Notes under the pieces: model-generated | The model's input: only the letters and a program-made list of their open reading frames with translations | Database searches by the model: none | What the model was told of the DNA's origin: nothing | Part shown: piece after piece, positions 1-11,040 of the stretch | How positions within the stretch are numbered: the stretch's first letter is position 1 | Layout: each line of letters starts with the position of its first letter | NCBI RefSeq assembly: GCF_040869045.1 | Contig: NC_090319.1 | Span: 286,103,693 to 286,167,692, forward strand | Source of the DNA: Eurosta solidaginis | Lineage: Eukaryota > Arthropoda > Insecta > Diptera > Tephritidae | Direction: 5' to 3' | DNA length: 64,000 nt | Position numbers and translations under genes: made by a program

Positions 1-1884
1 AAATGGAGTGGGCCTTAGTTCTATAGGTGGACGGCTTTTCGAGATATCGCCATAAAGGTGAACCATGGGTGACTCTAGAATTTGTTTGTACGGTATGGGT
101 ATCAAATGAAAGGTGTTAATGAGTATTTTAAAAGGGAGTGGGGCTTAGTTCTATGGGTGGACGCCTTTTCGAAATATCGATATAAAGGTGGACCAGGGGT
201 GACTTTAGAATTTTTTTACGATATGGGTATCAAATAAAAGGTGTTAACGAGTATTTTAAAAGGGAGTGGGCCTTAATTCTATAGGTGGACGCCTTTTCGG
301 GATATCGTTATAAAGGTGGACCAGGGTTGACTCTAGAATGCGTTTGTACATTATGGGTATCAAACGAAAGGTGATAAGGAGCATTTTAAAAGGGAGTGGG
401 CCTTAGTTCTATAGGTGGACGCCTTTTCGATATATCGCCATAAAGTTAGACCAGGGGTGACTCTATAATGTGTTCGTACAATATGGGTGTCAAATTAAAG
501 GTATTAATAAGAATTTTAAAAGGGAGTGGAGGTAGTTGTATATGTGAAGGCATTTTCGAGATATCGACCAAGGGTGACCCAGAACATCATCTGTCGGGTA
601 CCGCTAATTTATTTATATATGTAATACCACGAACAGTATTCCTGCCATGATTCCAAGGGCTTTTGATTTCGCCCTGCAGAACTTTTTCATTTTCTTTTAC
701 TTAATATGGTAGGTGTCACACCTATTTTACAAAGTTTTTTTCTAAAGTTATATTTTGCGTCAATAGACCAATCCAATTACCATGTTTCAACCCTTTTTTC
801 GTATTTGGTATAGAAATATGGCACTTTTTTCATTTTTCGTAATTTTCGATATCGAAAAAGTGGCCGTGGTCATAGTCAGATTTCGGCCATTTTTTACACC
901 AATAGAAAGTGAGTTCAGACAATTATTTGAACTGAGTTTAGTAAAGATATATCGATTTTTGCTCAAGTTATCGTGTTAATGACCGAGCGGAAGGACAGAC
1001 GGTCGACTGTGTATAAAAACTGGGCGTGGCTTCAACCGATTTCACCCTTTTTCACAGAAAACAGTTATCGTCCTTGAATCTAAGCTGCTACCAAATTTCA
1101 CAAGGATTGGTACATTTTTGTTCGACTTATGGCATTAAATGTATCCTAGACAAATCAAATCAAAAAGGGCGAAGCCACGCCCATTATGAAATTTTCTTTT
1201 ATTTTTGTATTTTGTTGCACCATATCATTACTGGAGTTGAATGTTGACATAATTTACTTATATACTGTAAAGATATTAAATTTTTTGTAAAAATTTCACT
1301 TTAAAAAGATTTTTTTTTAAGTGGGCGTGGTCGTTCTCCGATTTTGCTAATTTTTATTAAGCATATATATAGTAATAGGAGTAACGTTGCTGCCAAATTT
1401 CATCATGATATCTTCAACGACTGCCAAATTACAGCTTGCAAAACTTCTAAATTATCTTCTTTTAAAAGTGGGCGGTGCCACGCCCATTGTCCAAAATTTT
1501 ACTTATTTTCAATTCTGCGTCACAAGTTCAACCCACCTACCAAGTTTCATCGCTTTATCCCTCTTTGGTAATGAATTATCGCAATTTTTCGATTTTTCGA
1601 AAGTTTCGATATCGAAAAAGTGGGCGTGGTTATAGTCCGATATCGTTCATTTTAAATAGCGATCTAAGATGAGTGCCCAGGAACCTACATACCAAATTTC
1701 GTCAAGATATCTCAAAATTTACTCAAGTTATTGTGTTAACGGACAGACGGACGGCCGGACGGACGGACTGATGATTTTGATATATGGAAGTCTATATCTA
1801 TCTCGATTCCTTTATACCTATACAACCAACCGTTATCCAATCAAAGTTAATATACTCTGTGAGCTCTACTCAACTGAGTATAAA
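1..1884 (+). repeat. Element A copy 1 (3' part; 5' end outside window)
   Basis: Positions 1-640 hold tandem units of about 125 bp, recognised by the recurring words gggtatcaaa, gtggacgcctttt and gactctagaa. From about 640 the non-repetitive body follows, with boxes GGGCGTGG at 1024, 1323 and 1622, a ggacggacgg run near 1745 and the tail ctcaactgagtataaaa ending near 1884. Short open frames in this copy recur in the other copies only as DNA repeats and show no protein-like conservation, so I treat them as non-coding. No transposase or reverse transcriptase is present. Confidence 0.85.
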
Positions 1885-1989
1885 AACGGGGAGGTAGACA
1901 ATATAGGAAGAAAACAGAAATAGCTTAAAGCTTTAGATTACTAAATTTAACCATAAACACATAAGATAGGCTAAAACTGAAACAAAAAA

Positions 1990-2275
1990 TAAAAGAATTA
2001 AGAAATAGTAATTAATTTAAAAATTTTTAAAATTATTATTGAGTAAATTGGGATGCCAAGGGATTTTTCAAAAAACCCCCTTAAATGGGATAAAAATGCA
2101 ATTTTAGAATTAGAAACTAGAAACTTTGAAAAAGAACTAAATGGTTTAAGAAAATTATGGAAATTAATAGAAATTAATAGGGAACCAACATTAGAAGATG
2201 CGAAAAACCCTACAACTAAGGAAGAAGAAATATATAGAATGATTAGGATGGTCTTCCCTAATAGGGATTAAATTA
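1990..2275 (+). pseudogene. unrecognised short open frame, 72 aa (2053-2271)
   Basis: An ATG frame of 72 codons, rich in Glu, Lys and Asn and looking like a soluble helical protein, follows directly after Element A copy 1. Composition is protein-like (few rare residues, charged helix pattern) but I recognise no family. The next stretch (2340-2930) also shows coding-like frames interrupted by stops, so the two may be remains of one decayed element. It could equally be chance in AT-rich DNA. Confidence 0.25.
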
Positions 2276-2339
2276 AATTATAATAGCTTTGATGAAAAAA
2301 AAATATTCATTTTAATATTCATAAAATAAAATAAAATAA

Positions 2340-2935
2340 AATAAAAAATTATATAACGAGTTAGTTTTTTTAAAATCTCATGGTGGAAAGCCATACTAAA
2401 TGGTATCCCAATCTCTGAAGAGGAAAAATTTGATAACAAATTGGTTAAATATGAACCAAAGTAGGAAATAGAAAAGAAAGGCGAAATTTCAGATAAGTGG
2501 TTAACTATTTTTGTATGCGTAACTACATTTTTAATTGTCGCAATTGCAATTCTAATAAAAAATTATATAAAGAACAAATTGAGACAATTGAATAATGTTC
2601 AATAGCGCATCTAAAATTTTTTCCCCAATCTACAAATATCCACTTTAGCACCTTATTACTAAAAACCAAACCCAAAGCTGAGGAAGAGCAACAAATAATT
2701 AAAATAAAACCTCCAAATAGTAACCTTCAAAATGTCGCAATCGACAGTAAAGGCAACTTCATTAGTCCTGCCTAAATTGAATAGCAAATCAAGAATTTGC
2801 ATAATTTTCTGTTGGACGCTCATGATATCTTTACACTACCCAAAGATAATCATGAAGCAATACCAATATCGATATTCACAAATAGTGGGCCCCAGCCACG
2901 ATGGAAAATTTTTTTTAAATAAAAGTACTTAATAT
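2340..2935 (+). pseudogene. decayed coding tract with one membrane segment
   Basis: Around 2485-2603 a frame reads as a short acidic stretch, then about 20 hydrophobic residues (VTTFLIVAIAIL core) followed by a Lys/Asn/Arg-rich tail and a stop, the pattern of a C-terminal membrane anchor with a cytoplasmic tail. In-frame stops occur just upstream. Around 2690-2930 a second protein-like frame is broken by two stops. A single C-terminal anchor would fit the envelope-like gene of an insect LTR element, but no diagnostic motif is visible and the identity is a guess. Confidence 0.25.
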
Positions 2936-3974
2936 CCTTCTAAATAGTTATATACACATCATAAAAATTACCCTAAAAGAGTACATAGCTGAATGTCAAT
3001 GGAAGCATACAACACATCAAAAGATACCACAAGAGAAAAGAAAAATCTCTACCAGCAATAGCAATAAAAATGAAGAAAAATTCACAAAGAGAACCTTATT
3101 ATAAATATATATAAAGCGCTATATAAATTTGCAACAATAAGACTAGTCGCGCTCGTTTTTATCTTAGGATAGAAAAATGTTTACGAAAAAAAAATTCAAG
3201 CAACCAGATTTTTGAGGAAGTTATAGACTTAGGACAATCTTCGGCCAGGCTGAAAAATGCCGACAATCTAGGACTTGAAAAATAAGTAAAAACACAGTTG
3301 TCCTGAGGGACAAATTAGTTAATAATAATAGAATATATACTGCAGTAGACAATTTTAAAAATAAGAAAAAGTACCCAAGTTCTCTAAGATCTAATAATTG
3401 CACTAACCCTAGAGGTAGTGAAAGTGAAAAATCCAGGTAAAATTAACATAATTCTTCATAAATATCATAACGATTCTGTCTTGGTGGCCGCCGCAGGAGT
3501 CGCATGACACATAGATCAAAAAAAAAAATATATATATATTGCTGGAAAATGTGAAAGATATAAATATATCAAAATTTTTGTATCCACTCTACCTTCCTTC
3601 TTACTCATTACTTGAACTACTTCTACTACCATAAAGCTATCTTTCTCTTCCATCAATTACAGCTCCTAAACTCTTTGTATAATTATTTACATAAACTTAG
3701 TTTAATAGAACCCAAATAGAAAAATCTTAGGTTAATAAGAAATAATAAAGAAAACGAAAGGAAATATAAATCATTTATCTTAATGCTTTGTTAGAAATAT
3801 TCTTCATACCATACTAAAGAAATAAATATTTCTTTGGCCGGCCGGTCATAATTTTAGATAATAGGATCCCTTATACCCAGTTAAGTTGGATAGTAGATAT
3901 ATAGGGCTCTGTAAGAATAGAAAATATCGATAGGAAAAATAATTTTACATTTGATCCTATAGAGTAAAAAATAT
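2936..3974. other. AT-rich stretch, no gene recognised
   Basis: Lys/Asn-rich frames near 3200-3440 could be remains of the tract just upstream, but they contain stops and match nothing I know. From 3480 to 3974 there is only AT-rich DNA with a short ggccggccgg patch near 3837. Confidence 0.4.
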
Positions 3975-4391
3975 CTATAAGGTTTGTGCACATGCTTGCG
4001 CTTGCGTTGGCGAAACTAAATTCTGCGAATGTGCAAAAGAACTTTCTGGAGCTATACTCTGCAACGCCGTCGTGTGACTTACCAGCGTCGTAGCGTCTAA
4101 CACTGCTTGAAATTGACGAGATAACGCTTCCATTGTACGTTGAAGCCCACTTACCTCGCTGCGCAATTTCATCGCCTCCGTGTTCTCGTGCGCTCCTGGC
4201 TCAGTCACTGCGTTTACAGTTTCCTCACTCGAATTGGCCATGGTTAGTGCTATTTCCCCTACACTATCTATGTTTTTTAATTGATATTGTTGCAGCCGTG
4301 AAACTAGCTCCACCTTGTTGCCTGTCGTTTTTTCACCTAATTTCCGTAATTGCTCTTTTAATTCTGCTATCGTAAGTTTGTGTACGTTCAT
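3975..4391 (-). pseudogene. gag N-terminal fragment with SAP domain, 138 aa
   Basis: The frame starts at ATG 4391 and opens with a SAP-type helix-extension-helix motif (about residues 4-38: LTIAELKEQLRKLG...NKVELVSRL), followed by a coiled-coil-prone stretch (about 70-95) and a Gln/Ala-rich end. SAP domains bind DNA in many nuclear proteins. The same motif begins the gag of the gypsy-type element at 32778-36199, where it reads LSELKVQQLKEELESRG. I therefore call this the 5' end of a related LTR-element gag, cut off after 138 codons. No LTR was found next to it. A truncated host SAP gene is the alternative. Confidence 0.5.
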
Positions 4392-4892
4392 ACCCGAACT
4401 TTACTTTTACGGTTTAAAATAAACTTATTAGAATTATAATACCGCGTTTTAATTAAACTGCACATACATATGGGTTTTTTTATCCCCTTCTGAACTCTGT
4501 CAGGATGTTCCGAATAAATTTATGTAGATTTAAATATATAAAGTCTTTATTTCTTCACGGTTTATACAAGACTGCCTGTGGTTAATAAAAATGTAAAAGC
4601 AATTCATCCATAGTGAAAAGAAAGATCTAAAGCAAAATGTCAAATATTTAGAGATGCCACAGTGCAAAAGTAAAATGAAATAAAATGCAGCTCAAACTAA
4701 GGTGACACTAATATAAGCATTTACAGCAAAGGTGTCCTTCACAATAATTTCACTATACCAAAAATTCTAAGAGGAAGAAAGACATGTTATCCGGACGCCT
4801 CTTGTACATCCCAGTACATTTTTGGACACCGTTTCTGTACCTAAACCCGCCGATATTAAATCCATAATAATAATTGATCAATCTTAAAGAAA
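4392..4892. other. intergenic, nothing recognised
   Basis: AT-rich sequence between the gag fragment and Element A copy 2. No repeat family or reading frame is identifiable here. Confidence 0.4.
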
Positions 4893-6834
4893 AACAAGTA
4901 AGGAAGGCTAAGTTCGGGTGTAACCGAACATTACATACTCAGTTGAGAACTACGGAGACAAAATAAGGGAAAATCACCATGTAGGAATATGAACCTAGGG
5001 TAACCCTGGAATTTGTTTTTTTGACAAGTGTATCAAATGGAAGGTATTATAGAGTATTTTAAGAGGGAGTGGGCCATAGTTCTGTAGGTGGACGCCATTT
5101 AAGGATATCGCCATAAAGTAGGACCAGGGGTGACTCTAGAATGCGTTTCTATAATACAGGTATGAAACGAAAGGTGTTAATGGGTATTTTAAAAGGGAGT
5201 GGGCCTTAGTTCTATAGGTGGACGCCTTTTCGTGATATCGCCATAAAGGTAGACAAGGGGTTACTCTAAAATTTCTTTGTACGATATGGGTATCAAATGA
5301 AAGGTGTAATGAGTATTTTAAAAGGGAGTCGGCCATAGTTCTAAAGGTGGACCAGGGGTGACTCTATAATTTGTTTGTACGATACGGGTATCAAATTAAA
5401 GGTATTAATGAGTGTTTTAAAAGGGAGTGGTGGTAATTGTATATGTGAAGGCGTTTTTAAGATATCGACAAAAATGTGGACCAGGGTGACCCAGAACATC
5501 ATCTGTCACGTACCGCTAATTTATTTATATATGTAATACCACGAACAGTATTCCTGCCAAGATTCCAAGGGCTTTTGATTTCGCCCTGCAGAACTTTTTC
5601 ATTTTCTTGTACTTAATATGGTATGAGTCACACTCATTTTACAAAGTTTTTTCTAAAGTTATTTGTTGCGTCAATAAACCAATACAATTACCATGTTTCA
5701 TCCCTCTTTTAGTATTTGGTATAGAATTATGGCATTTTTTCATTTTTCGTAATGTTCGATATCGAAAAAGTGGGCGTGGTCATAGTCGGATTTCGGCCAT
5801 TTTTTATACCAATACAAAGTGAGTTCAGATAATTATTTGAACTGAGTTTAGTAAAGATATATCGATTTTTGCTCAATTTATCGTGTTAACGGCCGCGCTG
5901 AAGGACAGACGGTCAACTGTGTATAAAAACTGGGCGTGGCTTCAACCGATTTCGTTCTTTTTCACAGAAAATATTTATCGTCCTAGAATCTAAGCCCCTA
6001 CCAAATTTCACAACGATTGGTACGTTTTTGTCCGACTTATGGCATTAAAAGTATCCTAGACAAATTAAGGGCGGAGCCACGCCCATTTTGAAATTTTCTT
6101 TTATTTTGGTATTTTATTGCACCATATGATTATTGGAGTAGAATGTTGACATAATTTACTTATATACTGTAAAGATATTAAATTTTTTGTTAAAATTTTA
6201 CTTAAAAAAAATTTTTTTTTAAAGTGGGCGTGGTCCTTCTCCTATTTTGCTAATTTTTATTAAGCGTACATATAGTAATAGGAGTAACGGTCCTGCCAAA
6301 TTTCATCTTGCTATCTTCAACGAATGCCAAATTACAGCTTGCAAGACTTTTAAATTTCCTTCTTTTAAAAGTGGGCGGTGCCTTGCCCATTGTCCAAAAT
6401 TTTACTAATTTTCTATTCTGCGTCATAAGTTCAACTCACCTACCAAGTTTCATCGCTTTATCCGTCTTTGGTAATGAGTTATCGCACTTTTTGTGTTTTT
6501 CGCAATTTTCGATATGGAAAAAGTGGGCGTTTTTTTTTTTTTTTTTTTTAAAAGTGGGCGTGGTTACGGTCCGATTTCGTTCATTTTAAATAGCGATCTG
6601 AGATGAGTGCCCAGGAACCTACATACCAAATTTCATCAAGATACCTCCAAATTTACTCAAGTTATCGCGTTAACGGGCGGACGGACGGACATGGCTCAAT
6701 CAATTTTTTTCCGATACTGATGATTTTGATATATGGAAGTCAATATCTATCTCGATTCCTTCATACCTGTACAACCAACCGTTATCCAATCAATGTTAGT
6801 ATACTTTGTGAGCTCTGCTCAACTGAGTATAATA
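4893..6834 (+). repeat. Element A copy 2, near complete, short satellite
   Basis: The 5' head begins acaagtaaggaaggctaag and includes ttcgggtgtaaccgaac and atactcagttgag. About four 125-bp units follow (5040-5440), then the body with GTGGGCGTGG boxes near 5770, 5932, 6224 and 6552, an expanded T run at 6530-6549, the ggacggacgg run near 6680 and the tail ctcaactgagtat at about 6818-6830. This shortest full copy defines the family's ends. No target-site duplication is clear. Confidence 0.85.
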
Positions 6835-7748
6835 AAAGTGGACTGTCTATTCTAAGATTCGGTTTTTCAATTCAAGTTCGACTTATTTTACAGTTTTTCA
6901 TTTTATTTGAACTAAAGTTTAAGCTGATCTTAACCAGCCGAGCTGGCAGGGTTTAACTCTAATTAACCTATTAGTTATTTGCGTTCGTTCGCAATGTCAT
7001 CGAATATACCCAACAATCATTTGGACTTGAGTACCATTAGGGCTTATGTTTATAACAAGCAAACATCTAAAAACTCAAGAGTTGTTTCGAAAAAGTGGCT
7101 CAAGTCAGCAAAAAAGAGATTTTTTATAAATCAAAAAATTGCCGACTTATGTTGCAAAAAAAAATTGTTCCCTACATAGTTCAAATGTAAGGCTCCAAAG
7201 TTATAGTACGTTTGTGATATGTATAATTTATTCTTAAGTTATAACGCTTCGTTGCTTCTATCAACCAGGTGTTTTTTTCTCACAATAATCAACTATTGGC
7301 TTTGGTGGTACCACTTTGGGGAATATTTTTTTCTCAACCCGATATCCAATGTAGGATATCAACTGTAGAAATATGCCATATATTCACTTCTAAATTTCTC
7401 TCAAGTGTAAGAGAATAATTTGGGAATGACGTTGGAGATCAACACTAGAACTATACATTTTACAAACTTTTTCAAAGTTTAGATAGTGTTTGGAGAACAA
7501 TGTTCCATATCAACTTGAGAACTATCAGGTTTAAAAATAATTAGGGAATAATGTTAAATAGCAGCTCCAGAACTATATATGTATATATATCTCTAAAGCT
7601 GGAAAAATATTTTTCCGTGTTTGTTGGGTAAACAAAATCCAGCTGTTGCCTCATCTACAAATTATCTGAATGATAATAAACCAATGTTGCCGCACAAAAA
7701 GCCTACCCCAAAGATGTCCTTAAACTGTGACTGAAAAACTGCTCTGTA
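6835..7748. other. unassigned stretch with a 66-codon frame
   Basis: A 66-codon frame (6979-7179) is Lys-rich and matches nothing I know. Around 7310-7560 the words aactatac/aactatat and tttggagaa recur loosely, suggesting an old degenerate repeat. No gene call is justified. Confidence 0.3.
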
Positions 7749-8374
7749 GTTTAACTGGAGAACCAGCATCAACACTAGCAACAACATCAGCAGCGAAGAA
7801 TCCAGCGAAGAATCAATCTTGCCTATAAATGCTACTTTGGACTAGGTAGGCAATTGAAAAGTAAAGTCCTCTCTCGGCGAACGAAAATCATACTCTACAA
7901 GTCACTTATCGTACCCGTCCTGCTATATGGGGCAGAGGCATGGACCATGACAACAGCAGATGAAGCGGATTTGGGAGTGTTGAGAGAAAAGTTCTCAAAA
8001 GATTTATGGACCTCTACGCGTTGGCGATGGCGAGTACCGAAGAAGATTTAATGATGAGCTGAACGAGTTCTACGCAGACATCCACATACTCCAGCGAATT
8101 AAAATGCAGCGGCTGCGCTGGCTAGGCCATGTTATGCGAATGAAAGATGACGCTCCGGCCAAGAAAGTGTTTCTATCGGAACCCGCCTATGGAAGCAGAG
8201 GTAGAGGGCGGCCCCCACTCCGTTGGAAGGACCAGGTGAAAAACGATTTAAACTCCCTTGGTGTGACCAATTGGCGCCGGTTGGCGGAGCGAAAGAGCGA
8301 CTGGCGCGCCTTGCTGGACGGCCATAACCGTTGAGACGGTTAAGCGCCAATTAAGTATGTAAGTTTAACTGGAG
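7749..8374 (+). mobile_element. 5'-truncated RTE retrotransposon fragment with TSD
   Basis: Positions 7761-8362 match the C-terminal ~190 codons of the RTE element at 26745-30146 (TKIILYKSLIVPVLLYGAEAW, LRWLGHVMRMKDD, RGRPPLRWKDQ). A frameshift near 7985 and a stop replacing the codon after HNR disable it. The insertion is flanked by a 12-bp duplication gtttaactggag at 7749-7760 and 8363-8374. The 3' end carries a decayed TAAG tail (ttaagtatgtaag). Features shown are direct; the family call rests on similarity to the intact copy. Confidence 0.93.
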
Positions 8375-8654
8375 TTTAAATTTGACCAACTACTGAATAA
8401 CCGGACCTTGTTCAAAATTCAACTTGCGCAGAACAAATGTTACTCAAGATTTACCAGAAGGCTATTTGTACTTGATCAAAAGTTTAAAACATGTTAGCGC
8501 TACCATAGTATGTGGCTACCACACTTTTGACGCTCATGCTCATATCATGGGACTTGTAGGTAAAGATTTTCATAGCTGAGTCGCCTCTCGGCTGGACTTG
8601 CGAACGTTTCCTTTCCGCACTTAGCCAACAGATTGTTTATTTTGATTGGGTGTG

Positions 8655-9028
8655 CACAAAATATTTAAATAAATAAAAATAAATGTAAGGCGCGATAACC
8701 TCCGAAGAGATTTAACGCCGAGCTTCTCTTCCAATTTGCGTCGTGCTCCTCTTGATTTTCCCTACAAATCGGCCGGACGGGACCTACATGTTTTATGCCG
8801 ACTCCGAACGGCATCTGCAAGGCAGAGGAGTTTTCACTGAGAGCTTTTCATGGCAGAAATACACCCGTAGCGCTTGCCAAACACTGCCGAGGGGCCACCC
8901 CGCTTAGAAAAATTTTATTCTAATTGAAAAACCTTATTTCTAAAATTTTTTATGTTGCTTTCCCGGGGTGTGAACCCAGGGCATACGGTGTGGTAGACCA
9001 TCACGCCACGCTGGCCGCCACAAAATAT
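8655..9028 (-). mobile_element. tRNA-derived SINE copy a, with TSD
   Basis: Read on the minus strand from 9018 it begins GGCGGCCAGCGTGGCGTG, has a Pol III B-box-like gggttcacaccccgg, then a conserved body (tctgccatgaaaagc, cagatgccgttcgg) and ends atcgcgccttacattta plus an A/T tail. A 10-bp duplication cacaaaatat flanks it (8655-8664, 9019-9028). The family recurs at least seven times in the window. It has no coding capacity and needs a LINE for mobility. Confidence 0.88.
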
Positions 9029-9079
9029 CTACTTTAAATTATTTCAAGGTTTATATACTTAGAAACAAGTTTTTTTTAA

Positions 9080-9345
9080 TAAGAAAAAAAGCTTTTCTAA
9101 GCGGTGTTGCCTCTCAGAAGTTATTTGGCAAACATTCCGACCGTATTTCTTCCATGAAAGCTTCTCAGTGAAAAGTCATCAAACCTTGCAGATGCCGTTC
9201 GGAATCGGCGTAAAACAAGTAGGTTCCACTCCGTTCATTTGTAAGAAAAATTTAAAAGGAGCACGGCGCAAGTGGGATGAGAAAGAAGCGCGGCCCAAAT
9301 TCTCTTTGGAGGTATATCGCGTCTGTAATTTATTTATTTTTTTCA
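9080..9345 (+). mobile_element. SINE copy b, 5'-truncated
   Basis: Plus-strand copy of the same SINE lacking the A and B boxes. It begins near gcttttctaagcggtgttg, carries cagatgccgttcgga and ends with a diverged form of the atcgcgccttac end plus tttatttattt. It lies in opposite orientation to copy a, only about 60 bp away, so the pair could fold into a long hairpin in RNA. Confidence 0.8.
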
Positions 9346-9511
9346 AGTGATTCTCCCTGATTTGAGTTTATTTCGGATCCATACAAAAAAATGAATATGG
9401 TAAATGAAACTGATATCCTGGAAATTCACAAAAAAGCGAATAATTCTGGGTTAGAGCCCGACCTAATTTATAAGAGCTACTTAAACAAAAATGTCATATC
9501 TTACTTCACAG

Positions 9512-9613
9512 GTTGAACAAATCCAAGCTGAATATAAGGTGTTGGCACTGCAGTATCATCCGGATAAAAATGCAGGAGACAAGGAATCTGAAGCCAAGTT
9601 TCAAAAATTGAAG
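9512..9613 (+). CDS. jdp: J-domain exon, DNAJC12/jdp-like (partial gene)
   Basis: A 102-nt exon sits between an acceptor (ttacttcacag, ending 9511) and a donor (aag|gtgagt, 9614). Its 34 codons encode helix II, the HPD loop and the start of helix III of a J domain: [14 protein letters not shown], then YHPDKN, then a Glu/Lys-rich stretch ending KFQKLK. J domains stimulate Hsp70 ATPase through the HPD tripeptide, intact here. The VEQI...[14 protein letters not shown] wording is characteristic of DNAJC12 (Drosophila jdp). The exon is phase 0 at both ends. I could not find the preceding exon (DDYYALL-type start) or the following one (NYDKWR-type) in the window, so flanking introns are long or this exon is an orphan. 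Family assignment is from recall of the family. Confidence 0.75.
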
Positions 9614-9769
9614 GTGAGTGGCGTTACTTTTTAATTCAACTAAGGTGGACCCAAGTTTAACTTAATTCTATATATCGGTCCGACGAGCTGAACGCCGGGT
9701 AAGAAGAAAGCTACTTACATTAGTTTGACTATCAGTTTTCTGTTTAAAAATCATTTCTTTTCGGTTATT

Positions 9770-10000
9770 AAAAAGTACACGGTGCTAAAATAATACCCGG
9801 TTCTGAAAAATTACCCGTGCTAAAAAAGTAACTGGTTCTTAAAAAGCACCCTGGTCTGAATAAGTACTAGGCTCTGAAAAATAGCTCGGTTAAAAAGGGA
9901 CCCGGATGTAAAAAACTCACCGGGATTTAAGAAATTAACCTCACCCCTTCTAAAAAATTACCAGCCCTGAAAAAGGTCCCGGATCCAAAAAATTTGGAAA
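9770..10000. repeat. minisatellite, ~25-bp degenerate units
   Basis: Roughly nine degenerate units of the form ctgaaaaattacccggt run from about 9770 to 9990, alternating C/G-rich cores with A runs. It begins some 150 bp downstream of the J-domain exon donor, so it lies in that intron if the gene is live. Confidence 0.7.
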
Positions 10001-10016
10001 AAAGAGGGAAAAAGGT

Positions 10017-10262
10017 ATAGTCGTCCGCCGGATTTTTGGGAACAATTTTGGGGTATTCTTCCTATCAGTCAATATCTGAAGCTTCTCGCACTCATGGCAT
10101 TCTGCCTCACGTTTTTTCCTTGTAAATAGGCGTTTCTCTTCCTTCTTCACCTCACGATCACTCTTCAATATACACCAGGCTAGTGAGCACGAACGAAGCG
10201 TGCCATATAAACAGCTCCGTTCTTTTTCGAGGCAGCGTGGCATTCCTCATCACCAGTTACCA
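10017..10262 (-). pseudogene. old RTE relic (linker between endonuclease and RT)
   Basis: The minus-strand frame carries DEECHAASKKN and, in another frame, RKKREAECHECEKLQIL and FPKIRR. These align with DEECRVATERKD, RKKKAEAERRECEELELL and YQKIRR of the intact element at 26771-29776. Stops and indels separate the pieces, so this copy is old and inactive. Confidence 0.75.
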
Positions 10263-10565
10263 GTTAATTTTTTTGGTTCACTGGAAACCTTTACAGTCAA
10301 TAGTGGCGGTACGTAATAAGAGAGAGAGAGATATGCTCCTACAGCTCGGTCACATGGTCAGGTCGAAGGGTCGAAGATTGCTCTCGGTGAGCAGGTAGGA
10401 GAGATGAGTGGATTAGTCATCAGTTTAAATATAATTACGGACTTACTGTACAGAACCATACAAAATTAACGGAATTTGTACCAAAGAATATATATGTATG
10501 TCATTATTAGATCAGCTGTCGGGATGGACTGTATGCTAGGCAACGAGAATTGATTATTAGTTGTG

Positions 10566-10995
10566 TCGGTTAGGTTAGGTTAAACTGGTCAGTCCATTTC
10601 GGCCTCACATAGACTGAATGAGTCCGTAGTGTTACCAGAAGTGTATTAAACGACCAAGCTGAAAACCCCTAACAAAGACCAGGACCTATGCACTAAACAA
10701 CTCCGTCCTCTTGGCAATTACTAGAAGGTAATAGGTCCTATGCCACTTGCTGCTTCTAGATCTGACAGCTGTATCACTTCAACAGTTACAGTCATTGCCT
10801 GGCAAGCGCAGGGCACGAGCACAAAACGTGCTCGATTGTTTCCTCCTCCAATCCGCTCTTTCTACATATGATATCAGTGACCAAGCCTAATTTAAAGGCA
10901 TGTGACGCCAGAATGCAGTGTCCAGCCAGAATACCCGTCATGAGTCCTCTCTTGTTAATGATAGAAGCAAGTTCGTAAGTCTACACATAATCTTT
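10566..10995 (-). pseudogene. 3' end of an I-like/R1-like non-LTR element
   Basis: On the minus strand a frame of about 50 codons (roughly 10795-10950) reads LMTGILAGHCILASHAFKLG, then CRKSGLEEETIEHVLCSCP. This is the RNase H end plus the Cys/His knuckle (C...C...H...C-x-C form) typical of the C-terminus of I-superfamily LINEs; one knuckle Cys is replaced by Ser. A stop follows RQ. The element ends at 10566 in a taacctaacctaacc-like tail. Clade-level naming is inference. Confidence 0.65.
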
Positions 10996-11040
10996 GGCAC
11001 TTTACAGCCCCACGCTTGGTTGTAATGGACATAATTTTTC

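Noticed and set aside
1387..1672. Overlapping 65-82 codon frames in the Element A body, repeated at 6308 (+), 45861 (+) and 25082 (-)
   Set aside because: They are the same repeat DNA read in two or three frames; substitutions and indels shift frame between copies and no family motif appears.
8665..9018. Functional tRNA gene
   Set aside because: Only A/B-box-like remnants occur in a dispersed SINE with a long unrelated body; no cloverleaf can be drawn.
10566..10585. Insect telomere repeat (TTAGG)n
   Set aside because: Only three short ggttaggtta words occur and they form the 3' tail of a LINE relic; higher flies lack TTAGG telomeres.
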